The translations under genes were made by a program, and so were the position numbers. The notes beneath the pieces are model-generated. The model worked only from the letters and a program-made list of their open reading frames with translations, made no database searches and was not told the origin of the DNA. A stretch of DNA of 64,000 bases. Source: Leptospira interrogans (lineage in GTDB: Bacteria > Spirochaetota > Leptospiria > Leptospirales > Leptospiraceae). Numbering within the stretch: the stretch's first letter is position 1; every line of letters starts with the position of its first letter. This document shows positions 41,550 through 54,460 of this stretch, in pieces. The stretch is taken from positions 153,215 to 217,214 of the forward strand of contig NZ_FTNA01000006.1 in assembly GCF_900156205.1 (NCBI RefSeq), written 5' to 3'.

Positions 41550-43934
41550 CTAAATACTGAAATTATTGATAGTTATCGAATAATCTTCAACTTCTCCTTC
41601 GGTAAAGGATTCATTCGCAAGTTGATAACTTTCTCCGCTTTGGACTGCCTTCATAGAAACTCTCATCCTCGTATCGCCAGTAAGCGCACTCGTTGGAATC
41701 TGAATCGATTTTTGAAGTGTTCCTCCAAATGTATCGTTGATAGAATCCTGAACTACCATTTCCGAGGATTCAAAACTACCATTTCGATTGAAATCGATCC
41801 ATACTCTCCATTTGTGAACCTTAGACGGAATACTTACCTCACCTTCGCTCGATAACACCATGTTATACGTAAATCCTTTAATGACAGTAGGATGTAGGTA
41901 TGAATTATCCTTGTACCCACAATCATTTCCGGAACTTCTCTCTAAATTAGAAAGTTTTACAAAAGTGATATAATAGTGCGGCTTATACATTCCTTGTCCA
42001 CCGCGAGAAGTTGTATCAGCTGGAACACCTATTGCATCCCAAGCATCAATTGTACTTTTTACTTCCGATGAAAACTTACCATACAAAGCCTTAGCCGAAT
42101 AAATCGCAGCGGTCCTTGCAGAAGTATAACCGGATGTAGGGAAAAGATAATAGAGAGCAGCATAAGCGATTTTTTCCGCCTTTTCAATGTTGATTCCAGA
42201 AACGTTATACTCACACCAATGATCATTGATCCCTTGTTTTCCCTTGGATAAAGTATAGAACCAATGACTCAAAACAAGACTATTCGTATGCGCTTCGTTA
42301 TTTTCAGAATCCCAAAGACCTCCATAATACGTATTTGGCCCAGGGGACATTACTGTAGTAGATTTTGGATTTGACACAGAACGCATTCCTCCTCCCGGAA
42401 CCGTTTCATCTCCTACTAACCAAATATTCTTTTGCATTCCTAAAACTTTATTTACGTAGTTATTTACACCAACATTCCAAATATCGCTAAAACCTTCATC
42501 GAGAGCGCCTGGCTCCATATCAAGATTAAAACCTGCAAGATCCCCGTTGATACCATGTCCAAATTCATGAGATACAATATCCAAAGAAGTAAAATCTTCA
42601 TATGTAGGGTCTAAAATAATAGGTAAATTAAGACTTTTGCATGTACTACTGTTATGAGGACAGTATATATAATAGATTTCCTCTGTCATAGGATCCCAGT
42701 ATGCATTATTACCTACGAAAATATTAAAATAGTGCACGTTATTCACTACTTTGCTATCATTTCCATCATAACTCAACCGATTATGAACGGATTTGAAATA
42801 ATCATACGTCATTTCAATTCCCCAATGTGCATCCAATAATGCATCATGATTATAATCGTCATGATATTCAAATTTCGTCCAACCGTTATTAATATCAACA
42901 ATGGGAACATTCAATAAATAAATACCCATAAATGGATCTTCTATAAATTCCCAAGAATACGTAATGATTCCTTTACCTCTCGAATAATCCTTCAGTTCAT
43001 AATGATTTTCTTCTCCTGCAGTATAAGTTGTAATCGTTTTCACTCCGCTAAAACGAGTAGACGCTGATCCTTGTTTGATACAAGGAGTTTGATCCGGAAA
43101 ACAAATTCCGTAATTTGTATCCGGAGGAGTTGGTGGAGTCGTTGGAATTGTATCTCCTCCACCCGCTTCGTATCTTCTAGCATCTTTACTGGATAGAATT
43201 TCCCCAGAGTTAGAATCCACATACACGTATCTCGATATTGGTGGATCTATCGAGGCTATACCAAATTTATAAGCCAATCGAAACTCTTTTTTAGTATTGG
43301 ATTTTCCTAATGAATGTTCATAAACTAATAGTTCTCCCTTCGGAAAATAACTTGCATTTGGATCATTTTTCTTACGTTTCAATGCTGCTTCTCGTTCAAC
43401 AGATTCCCAAATATACTTCTTAGCTCCGATATGTTTTAAAGTCTTTGAAAGTGCTTCTGACTCGGATAGTTTAGGAGAGGAATTAAAATTCTCTGGAACT
43501 TGGTAAAATTCACCCATCATCAGTTCTATCGTATTCTCTTTTGAGACCACTGTATAAATTCCATTCTCTACTCTAACACCTTTATATCTCTGTTGAAAAC
43601 GATCGTGATCAAAATCTCCTACACGAGCCGAACGCAAGAATGTAGCTTGAGAAGTTAAGGGTAATTGTAAATACGTCTTAAGAACTTCAGGTGCTTGTTT
43701 ACGTGAATAAGGAACTAGATCCGAATTGAACTTCGCAAATGTTATCCTACCATCTGACGTATACGTCCTTTCAGAAAGCGCCTTATTATCCAATTGGACA
43801 GGATTTAAAACCCACAACCAAGATTCCATTCCTGGGTCCTGCTTATCCTTACAAGAAAATAATATCGAAATCATAAACATACTTAAGAGTATCTTTATAT
43901 TCGAATTGATCTTTAATAACTTTAAAAGTCTCAT
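41550..43934 (-). CDS. Thermolysin-like M4 metalloprotease lipoprotein, copy 3
   Basis: This 794-residue paralogue has the signal SILFSCKDK and propeptide domains to about 245. Its Pro/Thr linker (TIPTTPPTPPDTNYGICFPD) matches copy 1 rather than copy 2. The catalytic domain has HEFGHGINGDLAG near 454, ALDEGFSDIWNV and AHTNSLVLSHWFYTLS. The C-terminus ends GEVEDYSI. Its first ~240 codons and the stretch at about 42300-42575 appear almost identical to copy 2. The gene is therefore a mosaic of copy-1-like and copy-2-like parts. It is transcribed first of the three, each with its own long upstream spacer, so they are probably separate transcripts. Confidence 0.92.
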   Translation of the reverse strand: MRLLKLLKINSNIKILLSMFMISILFSCKDKQDPGMESWLWVLNPVQLDNKALSERTYTSDGRITFAKFNSDLVPYSRKQAPEVLKTYLQLPLTSQATFLRSARVGDFDHDRFQQRYKGVRVENGIYTVVSKENTIELMMGEFYQVPENFNSSPKLSESEALSKTLKHIGAKKYIWESVEREAALKRKKNDPNASYFPKGELLVYEHSLGKSNTKKEFRLAYKFGIASIDPPISRYVYVDSNSGEILSSKDARRYEAGGGDTIPTTPPTPPDTNYGICFPDQTPCIKQGSASTRFSGVKTITTYTAGEENHYELKDYSRGKGIITYSWEFIEDPFMGIYLLNVPIVDINNGWTKFEYHDDYNHDALLDAHWGIEMTYDYFKSVHNRLSYDGNDSKVVNNVHYFNIFVGNNAYWDPMTEEIYYIYCPHNSSTCKSLNLPIILDPTYEDFTSLDIVSHEFGHGINGDLAGFNLDMEPGALDEGFSDIWNVGVNNYVNKVLGMQKNIWLVGDETVPGGGMRSVSNPKSTTVMSPGPNTYYGGLWDSENNEAHTNSLVLSHWFYTLSKGKQGINDHWCEYNVSGINIEKAEKIAYAALYYLFPTSGYTSARTAAIYSAKALYGKFSSEVKSTIDAWDAIGVPADTTSRGGQGMYKPHYYITFVKLSNLERSSGNDCGYKDNSYLHPTVIKGFTYNMVLSSEGEVSIPSKVHKWRVWIDFNRNGSFESSEMVVQDSINDTFGGTLQKSIQIPTSALTGDTRMRVSMKAVQSGESYQLANESFTEGEVEDYSITINNFSI

Positions 43935-44797
43935 TCAATCCCTCTGTTTTAATTTTAAATCTGTCTTCTACGAAAACCCTTAAACATTAAGCGAGATATA
44001 AATAATCATTTAAAAATCCGTTATTCTAAAAATAACATGTAGAAAAAATAATATTCATAAAGGTTAAATTTAAGGAGATTGAACTAGAAAAAAATATACC
44101 TTAAAAGTAAATAAATTTTTTACATAAACATAAAAAATTAACAAATATTATTTTTATAAATAAGAATATTCTACAAAACGAATCTTATTCCATCACCAAA
44201 TTGAAATTAGATTATTTTTTTAGAATTAAAAATACACGATTGTTCGAAAACAAGAGATCAAAAAAAATTTGAGAAAAGTTTTTTATAAAAATGTTCTCAA
44301 AAAAGAAATACAATATATGTTGTTTAGAATTTATTTTAAACTTCCATTCATCCCGATACGATGAAGTATCATAAATTCTGTATTTAAACCGTATCATTTT
44401 TAAGTATTCTACTAACACAAGTTCTGCGTAAGAAATCCATAATTCTGAAAAAAGTTGATCTGAATTTTATAGATCGATTCCTAAAATGTAGGAACTACTT
44501 CAATTTAAAAAATAAAAGTTGATAACAATTGAAATTGTCGTATTCAATGCGGGAACTCACACAAAATTTAGGTTTGTCTGTAAATGATGTAGGAACCTAC
44601 TACAAACCACGATTTTACGAACAAATTCTAAAATTGTAGGAACTCATACTTTTAGAAAATTCTTTTCTAATTTTCTTTACACCAAACTTATATTCTATTC
44701 CGTAGCGGAGAGCCAAAACTAAACACTCCAAATCCCGTAGTAAAATCGGGAAAATCCGGTTGTCTAGAGACCCGTACCAATTTTCAGTGTTCTCAGA
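43935..44797. other. Divergent spacer between thermolysin copy 3 and argG
   Basis: The first ~28 bp (AATCCCTCTGTTTTAATTT) is shared with the region before copy 2 and holds the ribosome-binding site. The middle is AT-rich with no supported gene. Positions 44413-44694 are a family-3 repeat that ends about 100 bp before argG. Confidence 0.5.
44413..44694. repeat. Family-3 repeat, uninterrupted copy
   Basis: Left end TAACACAAGTTCTGCGTAAG, right end CTTTACACCAAACTTATATT. The interior contains three or four variants of the TGTAGGAACTACT word. It serves as the uninterrupted reference for the nested copy at 5725-6175 and for 50604-51037. Confidence 0.7.
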
Positions 44798-47568
<2,771 letters not shown>

Positions 47569-47583
47569 TTATTTTTGTCTTAT

Positions 47584-47607
47584 CGATAAAAATCTGTTTT
47601 TTTATCG
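47584..47607 (+). terminator. Probable terminator after the 47386 gene
   Basis: CGATAAAAA and TTTTTATCG form a 9-bp stem, with the T-rich arm on the 3-prime side, 16 bp beyond the stop. The stem is mostly A-U, so it is a moderate candidate. Confidence 0.4.
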
Positions 47608-47718
47608 GTTTGAATTTTAAGCTTATCTTAAAATCTTAAATTAAGTCACCTACAACGGAATTTACGTTAGATACCTTCCAATAAATTTTATTTGTATTTT
47701 TCCTATTTTGAAACCATC

Positions 47719-47816
47719 AGAGTTATTGAAAAATCGATTCTCCATCTGTTTCATGGAAACGTTGATTGAAACAGTTTGGTTAATTTGAACTTTCAGCAAT
47801 TCTATTAAATATTTCT
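47719..47816 (+). repeat. MITE-like repeat family 1, copy h (degraded)
   Basis: Left end AGAGTTATTGAAAAATCGAT and interior CTCCATCTGTTTCATGGAAA match the family. The right end (AACTTTCAGCAATTCTATTA) has lost several bases of the terminal repeat. Confidence 0.6.
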
Positions 47817-48482
47817 GATAGAAACTTCTTTGGATTCATACTTTTTCAAAATTTCATCTAATATCTCTCAGAGTTCGTTCTATTGATAGGCATAAAACAG
47901 AGTACATTTAATTTTAAAGACTGATTCTAATCAAAATTAAAAATATTCTACGAATTCTATAAAGTTGAGTACCGTAAATTTCTACTGCAAAACATTGTAT
48001 AACTTTGTTATATAGTTCTAAACAATAGTAAACTTGAATTCAGAGTAAGAAAACGGGGCGAATAAAAACTCAGGTGCAACAACTCCTGAATGCAAATCCT
48101 TAAAGGCATTCGCTGAGTTCTCCGAGTCGTTCAACAAATCGTTTTCTATGGATCGCGTTTTGAGTCGTAGTAGTAGCAGTGAATTTTATAATTAAAATGG
48201 CTTGCGAACGCGGCATAATAATCACTTTCCCATTTGTTACTCACGTGAATCCTTAAAATTTCAAAATGTTAAGAACTCATATAATTTTCTAAGACTCAAA
48301 ACAATTTGTACAAAACTAAATTAACGTGAGTTCGGTATAACGCGAAAAGAGTCGATACGGAGCAATAAAAAAACATTATACAAAATCGAACCGTAACATT
48401 TTACACAAATTCTATTTTTTTGATGTAAGAGAATTGACCATACTCTACGTTTCAGATCTTATAGAAGTATTAGGAGAATAGA

Positions 48483-49949
48483 ATGTCCGAAAAAACTAAA
48501 ATCGCAATTGCCTACGGTGATGGAATCGGTCCTGAGATTATGGATGCGACTCTTAAAATTTTAAATGCTGCCGGAGCTAAAATTGAACCGATTGAAATCG
48601 AAATCGGCGAAAAAGTTTATAAGGAAGGACACTCTTCCGGAATTAAACCGGAAGCCTGGGATATTCTGAGACAAACTAAAGTATTTCTAAAAGCACCCAT
48701 TACAACTCCTCAAGGAGGCGGTTACAAAAGTTTAAACGTTACTGTCAGAACTACCCTAGGTCTATTTGCAAACGTTAGACCCTGTTTTTCACTGTATCCA
48801 TACGTAGAAACCAAACACCCTTCCCTAGATATTGTAATCATCCGTGAAAATGAAGAAGATCTTTATACTGGAATAGAACACAGACAAACCAATGACACGG
48901 TTCAATGCCTTAAATTAATTTCCCACCCAGGATCAGAAAAGATCATTCGTTACGCATTCGAATATGCAAGAGCTTACGGAAGAAAAAAAGTAACCGCGAT
49001 GGTAAAGGACAATATTATGAAACAAACAGACGGTTTGTTTCATGACATTTTCAAAGAAGTAGCCAAAGAATATCCAGAATTAGAAGTAAATTCTCAAATC
49101 ATAGATATAGGCGCAGCCAACCTAGCAGACAGACCTCAAAATTTTGACGTAGTAGTTACTTTAAATTTATATGGAGATATTATTTCTGATATAGTCGCTC
49201 AGATCGCGGGTTCAGTAGGAATGGCAGGTTCTTCCAACATCGGAGAAATTGTTTCTATGTTCGAAGCAATCCACGGTTCTGCTCCGGACATAGCAGGAAA
49301 AAATCTGGCAAATCCATCTGGCTTACTCAACGCCGCAGTGATGATGCTCGTTCACATTGGACAACCGGACATCGCTGCAAAAATTAATAACGCGTGGTTA
49401 TTGACCATAGAAGAAGGAATTCATACCGGAGATATTTTTAAACCGGGAGTAAGCAGAATTAAAGTGGGAACCAAAGAATTTTCCGACGCGGTAATCGGAA
49501 ATTTAGGTCATCTTCCTGGAAAATTCAAACCAGTTTCTTTTGGAAAGGCTAAGAAAATTATAATTCCTGAATATAAAAGAAACATTCAAAAGAAAGATTT
49601 AGTAGGAGTGGATATTTTTCTGGATTGGGTAGGAAAGGATCCGAACGAACTCGGAAATAAACTCAAATCTGTTTCCGACGAACTGATGTTAAAAATCATC
49701 ACCAACCGGGGAGTCAAAGTTTATCCTGACGGCCAACCGGAAACTTTTTTGATCGATCATTGGAGATGTAGATTTGTAAGCAAAAATGCACTGATTAAAC
49801 AAGAGGACCCTTCCTACCATCCAATTTCTCATAAACAAGTAGCAGAACTTCTTTTAAAGTTAGACTTGGCCGGTTTTGATACAATCAAAACGGAAAATCT
49901 TTATTACTTTAACGGAAAAAGAGCCTTTTCTTTAGGGCAAGGAGAATGA
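48483..49949 (+). CDS. icd: Isocitrate dehydrogenase, long form
   Basis: A 488-residue beta-decarboxylating dehydrogenase with AYGDGIGPEIM at the start, RENEEDLYTGIEHR, and the metal-binding LNLYGDIISDI. It oxidises isocitrate to 2-oxoglutarate and CO2. The length, with a ~130-residue C-terminal extension, matches the long Rickettsia/Thermus-like class. The coenzyme loop reads HGSAPDIAGK. Asp-Ile here is typical of NAD-dependent enzymes, whereas NADP enzymes usually have Lys-Tyr, so NAD use is inferred. A family-1 repeat begins 6 bp after the stop. Confidence 0.9.
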   Translation: MSEKTKIAIAYGDGIGPEIMDATLKILNAAGAKIEPIEIEIGEKVYKEGHSSGIKPEAWDILRQTKVFLKAPITTPQGGGYKSLNVTVRTTLGLFANVRPCFSLYPYVETKHPSLDIVIIRENEEDLYTGIEHRQTNDTVQCLKLISHPGSEKIIRYAFEYARAYGRKKVTAMVKDNIMKQTDGLFHDIFKEVAKEYPELEVNSQIIDIGAANLADRPQNFDVVVTLNLYGDIISDIVAQIAGSVGMAGSSNIGEIVSMFEAIHGSAPDIAGKNLANPSGLLNAAVMMLVHIGQPDIAAKINNAWLLTIEEGIHTGDIFKPGVSRIKVGTKEFSDAVIGNLGHLPGKFKPVSFGKAKKIIIPEYKRNIQKKDLVGVDIFLDWVGKDPNELGNKLKSVSDELMLKIITNRGVKVYPDGQPETFLIDHWRCRFVSKNALIKQEDPSYHPISHKQVAELLLKLDLAGFDTIKTENLYYFNGKRAFSLGQGE

Positions 49950-49954
49950 AAAAA

Positions 49955-50052
49955 TTAGAGTTGTTGAAAAATTAATTTTCTTCTGTTTTTTTCATTAAAA
50001 TAAATAGGTAAAATTGTTTGTCGATACGGGCTTTTTTTAAACAACTCTATTA
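49955..50052 (+). repeat. MITE-like repeat family 1, copy i, directly after icd
   Basis: Begins TTAGAGTTGTTGAAAAATTA, 6 bp past the icd stop, and ends AAACAACTCTATTA. The terminal inverted repeats would fold in the icd transcript and could act as its terminator. Confidence 0.75.
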
Positions 50053-50161
50053 TACTATCAAATTTCTGTTTGAAATTGTCGATTATCGTTCAATTGAAGA
50101 CGCATATTATAAAAGCTTCTCTTTACAAAAATGTTTCTCTAAAACTTTATAGGTAGATTAA

Positions 50162-50593
50162 ATGAGTTTAATATTAGCAATAACTTGTTCAATTATAGGA
50201 TTGATCGTAGGAATTATAATCACATTGACCGCAACTGGAGATTATAAAACTTTTCCTATTTTTTCTGCCTTGGCAGGATTTTCTGCATCTTACGTGATTT
50301 GGAAGTTTTTTGTAGAAAAGAGTCAAAATTATGGAGTCACAAGAGGAATTTTTCTGGGAATTGTAATCGTGATCATTTCCCATCATCTAACGTTTTACTA
50401 TTTTATTCTATTTGCAAATATCGAATACTGGATTTTGAATATTAGAAATCCGGATAATATTCCTCCTCTAAATCCTTTCTCTGGTCTTTTCGTTGTTTCA
50501 ATAGGCACTTTGTGGAGTTTAATTTTCTATGGTTGGATCACCTTACCAATCGGGGCTTTTGTAGGATGGTTTTTCACCAAATACAAGACGTAA
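50162..50593 (+). CDS. Integral membrane protein, unknown, 143 residues
   Basis: Four hydrophobic helices are apparent (about 4-24, 33-52, 64-86 and 105-136). No family motif is recognised. It begins with ATG after a modest GGTAG element. It stands alone between icd and the two-component genes, with repeat-rich DNA on both sides. Confidence 0.6.
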   Translation: MSLILAITCSIIGLIVGIIITLTATGDYKTFPIFSALAGFSASYVIWKFFVEKSQNYGVTRGIFLGIVIVIISHHLTFYYFILFANIEYWILNIRNPDNIPPLNPFSGLFVVSIGTLWSLIFYGWITLPIGAFVGWFFTKYKT

Positions 50594-50603
50594 ACGTTTT
50601 ATA

Positions 50604-51037
50604 ATAAAGTAAGTTCAGCGTAAGAAAACGAGAAAGTTTTTTCTAAAAGTATGAGTTCCTATAATTTTAGAATTGATTCGTAAAATCATGATTTGCGATA
50701 ATTTGCACAAAAACATCGTATTGAATGATTTATAGTTTTTTTTATTATTATAATTTTTATATGAGTTCCCGTACTTGGATAACGTAAGTTCGATATAACT
50801 AATGTGAAAGCGGTTATTGATTACAACCTAACACTGCGATTCGTAAAGAACCTAGTTTAGGAAACGTTTTATGGATTAAGTTTTTATTCACTCAAATTTT
50901 CTTACACCGAATTCAATGATTATCAACTTCTATTTTTAAATTGCAGCAGCTCCCACATTTTAGGAATCGATTTGCAATGTTTAGATTACGAATTTTCCAG
51001 AATCACGGATTCTTTTACGCAGAATTTACGTTAATCT
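50604..51037. repeat. Family-3 repeat, apparently interrupted
   Basis: Outer ends AAAGTAAGTTCAGCGTAAG (50604) and TTTTACGCAGAATTTACGTT (51014-51034) are inverted. Segments CTAAAAGTATGAGTTCCTA and ATTTTAGGAATCGATTTG match the inverse of 44413-44694. Between them (about 50775-50905) lies extra DNA that itself carries a family-3-like end (TAACGTAAGTTCGATATAAC). Confidence 0.55.
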
Positions 51038-51121
51038 ATAGCAAAGAAAACAAAGTTCGTTTGTTTTCTAAATGTGCCGCTAACTTTTAGAAAATTCTTT
51101 CCATTGGAAACTGATGTTAAA

Positions 51122-51511
51122 TCAAGCAAGTTGGCTATAAAGTCTTTGAATGTGATCTTGGGTAAGAGGTTTAGAAAGATAACCTTTGACTTCCGGAAAA
51201 GAATTTGCCTTTACAATATCTCTCTCATCTACGGACGAACTAACCATAAAAATGGTAATTTTTTTAGCCAAAGCCCCTTGAATCTTCTTAAACTCGTCTA
51301 AAAACTGCCAACCATCCATAAAAGGCATATTGATATCTAAAAGGATTGCATCTGGAAGTTCTTCCTGATCTAAACTCAGTGTTTGAAGTTCCTGAAGGGC
51401 TAGTTCACCATCTTGGAAATCGCGTAGTTTTGTAACCCTACCGTCTTTTTCCAAAAAACGCCTAGCGATCATAATATAGATGGAATCATCATCCACCAAC
51501 CAAAAATTCAT
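51122..51511 (-). CDS. Single-domain response regulator
   Basis: I place the start at 51511, giving about 129 residues beginning MNFWLVDDDSIYIMIARRF; longer readings run into the kinase gene. The phosphoacceptor Asp is in AILLDINMPFMDGW, with Lys in YLSKPLT and acidic DDD near the start. No output domain follows, so it works like CheY, by protein contact or as a phosphorelay step. It follows the histidine kinase stop by 4 bp, and the pair is surely cotranscribed. Confidence 0.9.
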   Translation of the reverse strand: MNFWLVDDDSIYIMIARRFLEKDGRVTKLRDFQDGELALQELQTLSLDQEELPDAILLDINMPFMDGWQFLDEFKKIQGALAKKITIFMVSSSVDERDIVKANSFPEVKGYLSKPLTQDHIQRLYSQLA

Positions 51512-51515
51512 ATTA

Positions 51516-53075
<1,560 letters not shown>

Positions 53076-53570
53076 ATTGGGTACTATTTTATAAAAGACA
53101 ATTCATTACGGAAATGAAACGTAGATTTTTACGTTTTTATTTTGTCGAATTCATAAATTTTTAACCTGAAACGGTTTGTTATCGGGCTTTTTATTCGTAA
53201 AGGCTTTTAAAGTTAGAAATCAAAAACAATACTCAATGAAGTTAAAAAAGAAACAAAAGTTTTTACCTTTGATTCCTACATAATAGATGTTTTAAACTTT
53301 TGCATAAATCTACCGTTTAAATACAAATCCCGGACACTTACTAAAAAACGAAACACGCATATGATTGAGCAAAATCCACAAGGCACTGGAATGGGACGTA
53401 ATTTGTGAAAATTATTTCATTTTGGAAAAACTGTAAATCATTTAAGACAGCTTTTTAAAAAGGACTGGAGTTTGGTTTAATTCTATTTTCTTAAGTTTTG
53501 GGAACAATTGAAGATTAGGAATTCTTAAAAGATGAAGAACTGATATTCTTGTCGAATCTGAAATAATAAT
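53076..53570. other. Non-coding spacer
   Basis: AT-rich spacer between the histidine kinase and the ferredoxin, both on the minus strand. No gene, hairpin or repeat-family copy was recognised. Confidence 0.4.
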
Positions 53571-53804
53571 TTATTCTCCGTCGTCTCCGAGGGCTTCGAC
53601 AGGACAAATTTCCATTGCTTTTCTAGCAGCTATTTCTTCTTCGGGAGTTGCCGGTTGTCTATGAAAATAAACTTTAGATTCATCTTCTGTATATTTAAGA
53701 AGCATAGGAGCTTCTTCTAAACAGTCATTACAAGGAACACAACTATTATCGATATAATATTTTCCAGGTGCGTTCTGCTTTACCTTATCGTTTTTATCGG
53801 CCAT
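53571..53804 (-). CDS. Small single-cluster ferredoxin
   Basis: A 77-residue acidic protein from the ATG at 53804; a TTG three codons upstream is the alternative. The cysteines are CVPCNDC (22, 25, 28) and C67 in MEICPVEAL, enough for one 4Fe-4S cluster. It differs from common ferredoxins in lacking Cys after the third one (LEEAP). It would pass electrons to an unidentified partner. It is divergent from the GMC oxidoreductase operon, with 89 bp between, so the two could share regulation. Confidence 0.85.
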   Translation of the reverse strand: MADKNDKVKQNAPGKYYIDNSCVPCNDCLEEAPMLLKYTEDESKVYFHRQPATPEEEIAARKAMEICPVEALGDDGE

Positions 53805-53893
53805 GTTTGACAAAGTTTATGGAGTAATCGTCTCGTCAATCTCCTTTTTCAGAATTGACATTCATACTAATTCAAGAATAATCACCGAAAGTT

Positions 53894-54460
53894 ATGAGCT
53901 TATGGACAGAAAAAATATCGAGACGAAAACTATTCGGTTTTGGTCTTGGGGGGTTATTGAGTCTTTGTATTGGTGCATTCTTTTTCAATCGTTTCAAACG
54001 ATCCTCGTATAAGACTTTATTTTTTTCATCGTCCGAAGTTGAATTTTTACAGGCTTATTCTCAAACTCTTTTACCTCCCACACCGGGTTTTCCCGATCTT
54101 GAAAAAGCAGAAGTAATTCGAAGGTTAGACGAAGAATTTTTTTTCGTAGATCCAAGTATCTCCGACGATTTTAAATCCCTCATTATAATTTTAGAATATC
54201 TTCCTTTGATAAGTGGATATTGGAGTCGTTTTTCTAAGTTAAACGAAATAGATCGAAAGAATTTTTTGCTTTCTCAGGAAACAACCAAATCCGATACGAT
54301 CCGAGCAGCATTAGCAAATCTTAAACTACCCGTTTATTTGGTTTATTACGGTCATGAATCTTCTTTCAAAGCAATTTCGTATGACGGACCTTTTGGAAAT
54401 CCTCCAGAAAAATTAAGCGAATCCAGAATCTATTATAAAAAAATCTTGGGGGAATTATGA
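53894..54460 (+). CDS. Tat-exported gluconate 2-dehydrogenase subunit 3-like protein
   Basis: A 188-residue protein with a twin-arginine signal SRRKLFGFGLGGLLSLCIGA at about residues 9-28. The rest, with EVEFLQAYSQTLLPPTPGFP, resembles the small gamma subunit of gluconate 2-dehydrogenase type complexes. Its job is to escort the flavin subunit out through the Tat system. The GMC oxidoreductase gene overlaps its stop by 4 bp, matching the usual gene pair. Confidence 0.82.
   Translation: MSLWTEKISRRKLFGFGLGGLLSLCIGAFFFNRFKRSSYKTLFFSSSEVEFLQAYSQTLLPPTPGFPDLEKAEVIRRLDEEFFFVDPSISDDFKSLIIILEYLPLISGYWSRFSKLNEIDRKNFLLSQETTKSDTIRAALANLKLPVYLVYYGHESSFKAISYDGPFGNPPEKLSESRIYYKKILGEL

Larger units (their letters stand above)
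47569..48482. other. Spacer with repeat fragments
   Basis: This spacer holds a hairpin at 47584-47607, a family-1 repeat (47719-47816), a family-4 module near 47958-48030, a GAGTTCTCCGAGTCGTTC stretch (48110-48170) like those at 4640 and 58200, and one isolated family-3 end (TTAACGTGAGTTCGGTATAA, about 48320). No gene is supported. The icd promoter lies at its right end. Confidence 0.5.

Noticed and set aside
44212..44418. 68-codon minus-strand ORF
   Set aside because: Lys/Phe/Ile-rich translation of AT-rich spacer with no supporting signal.
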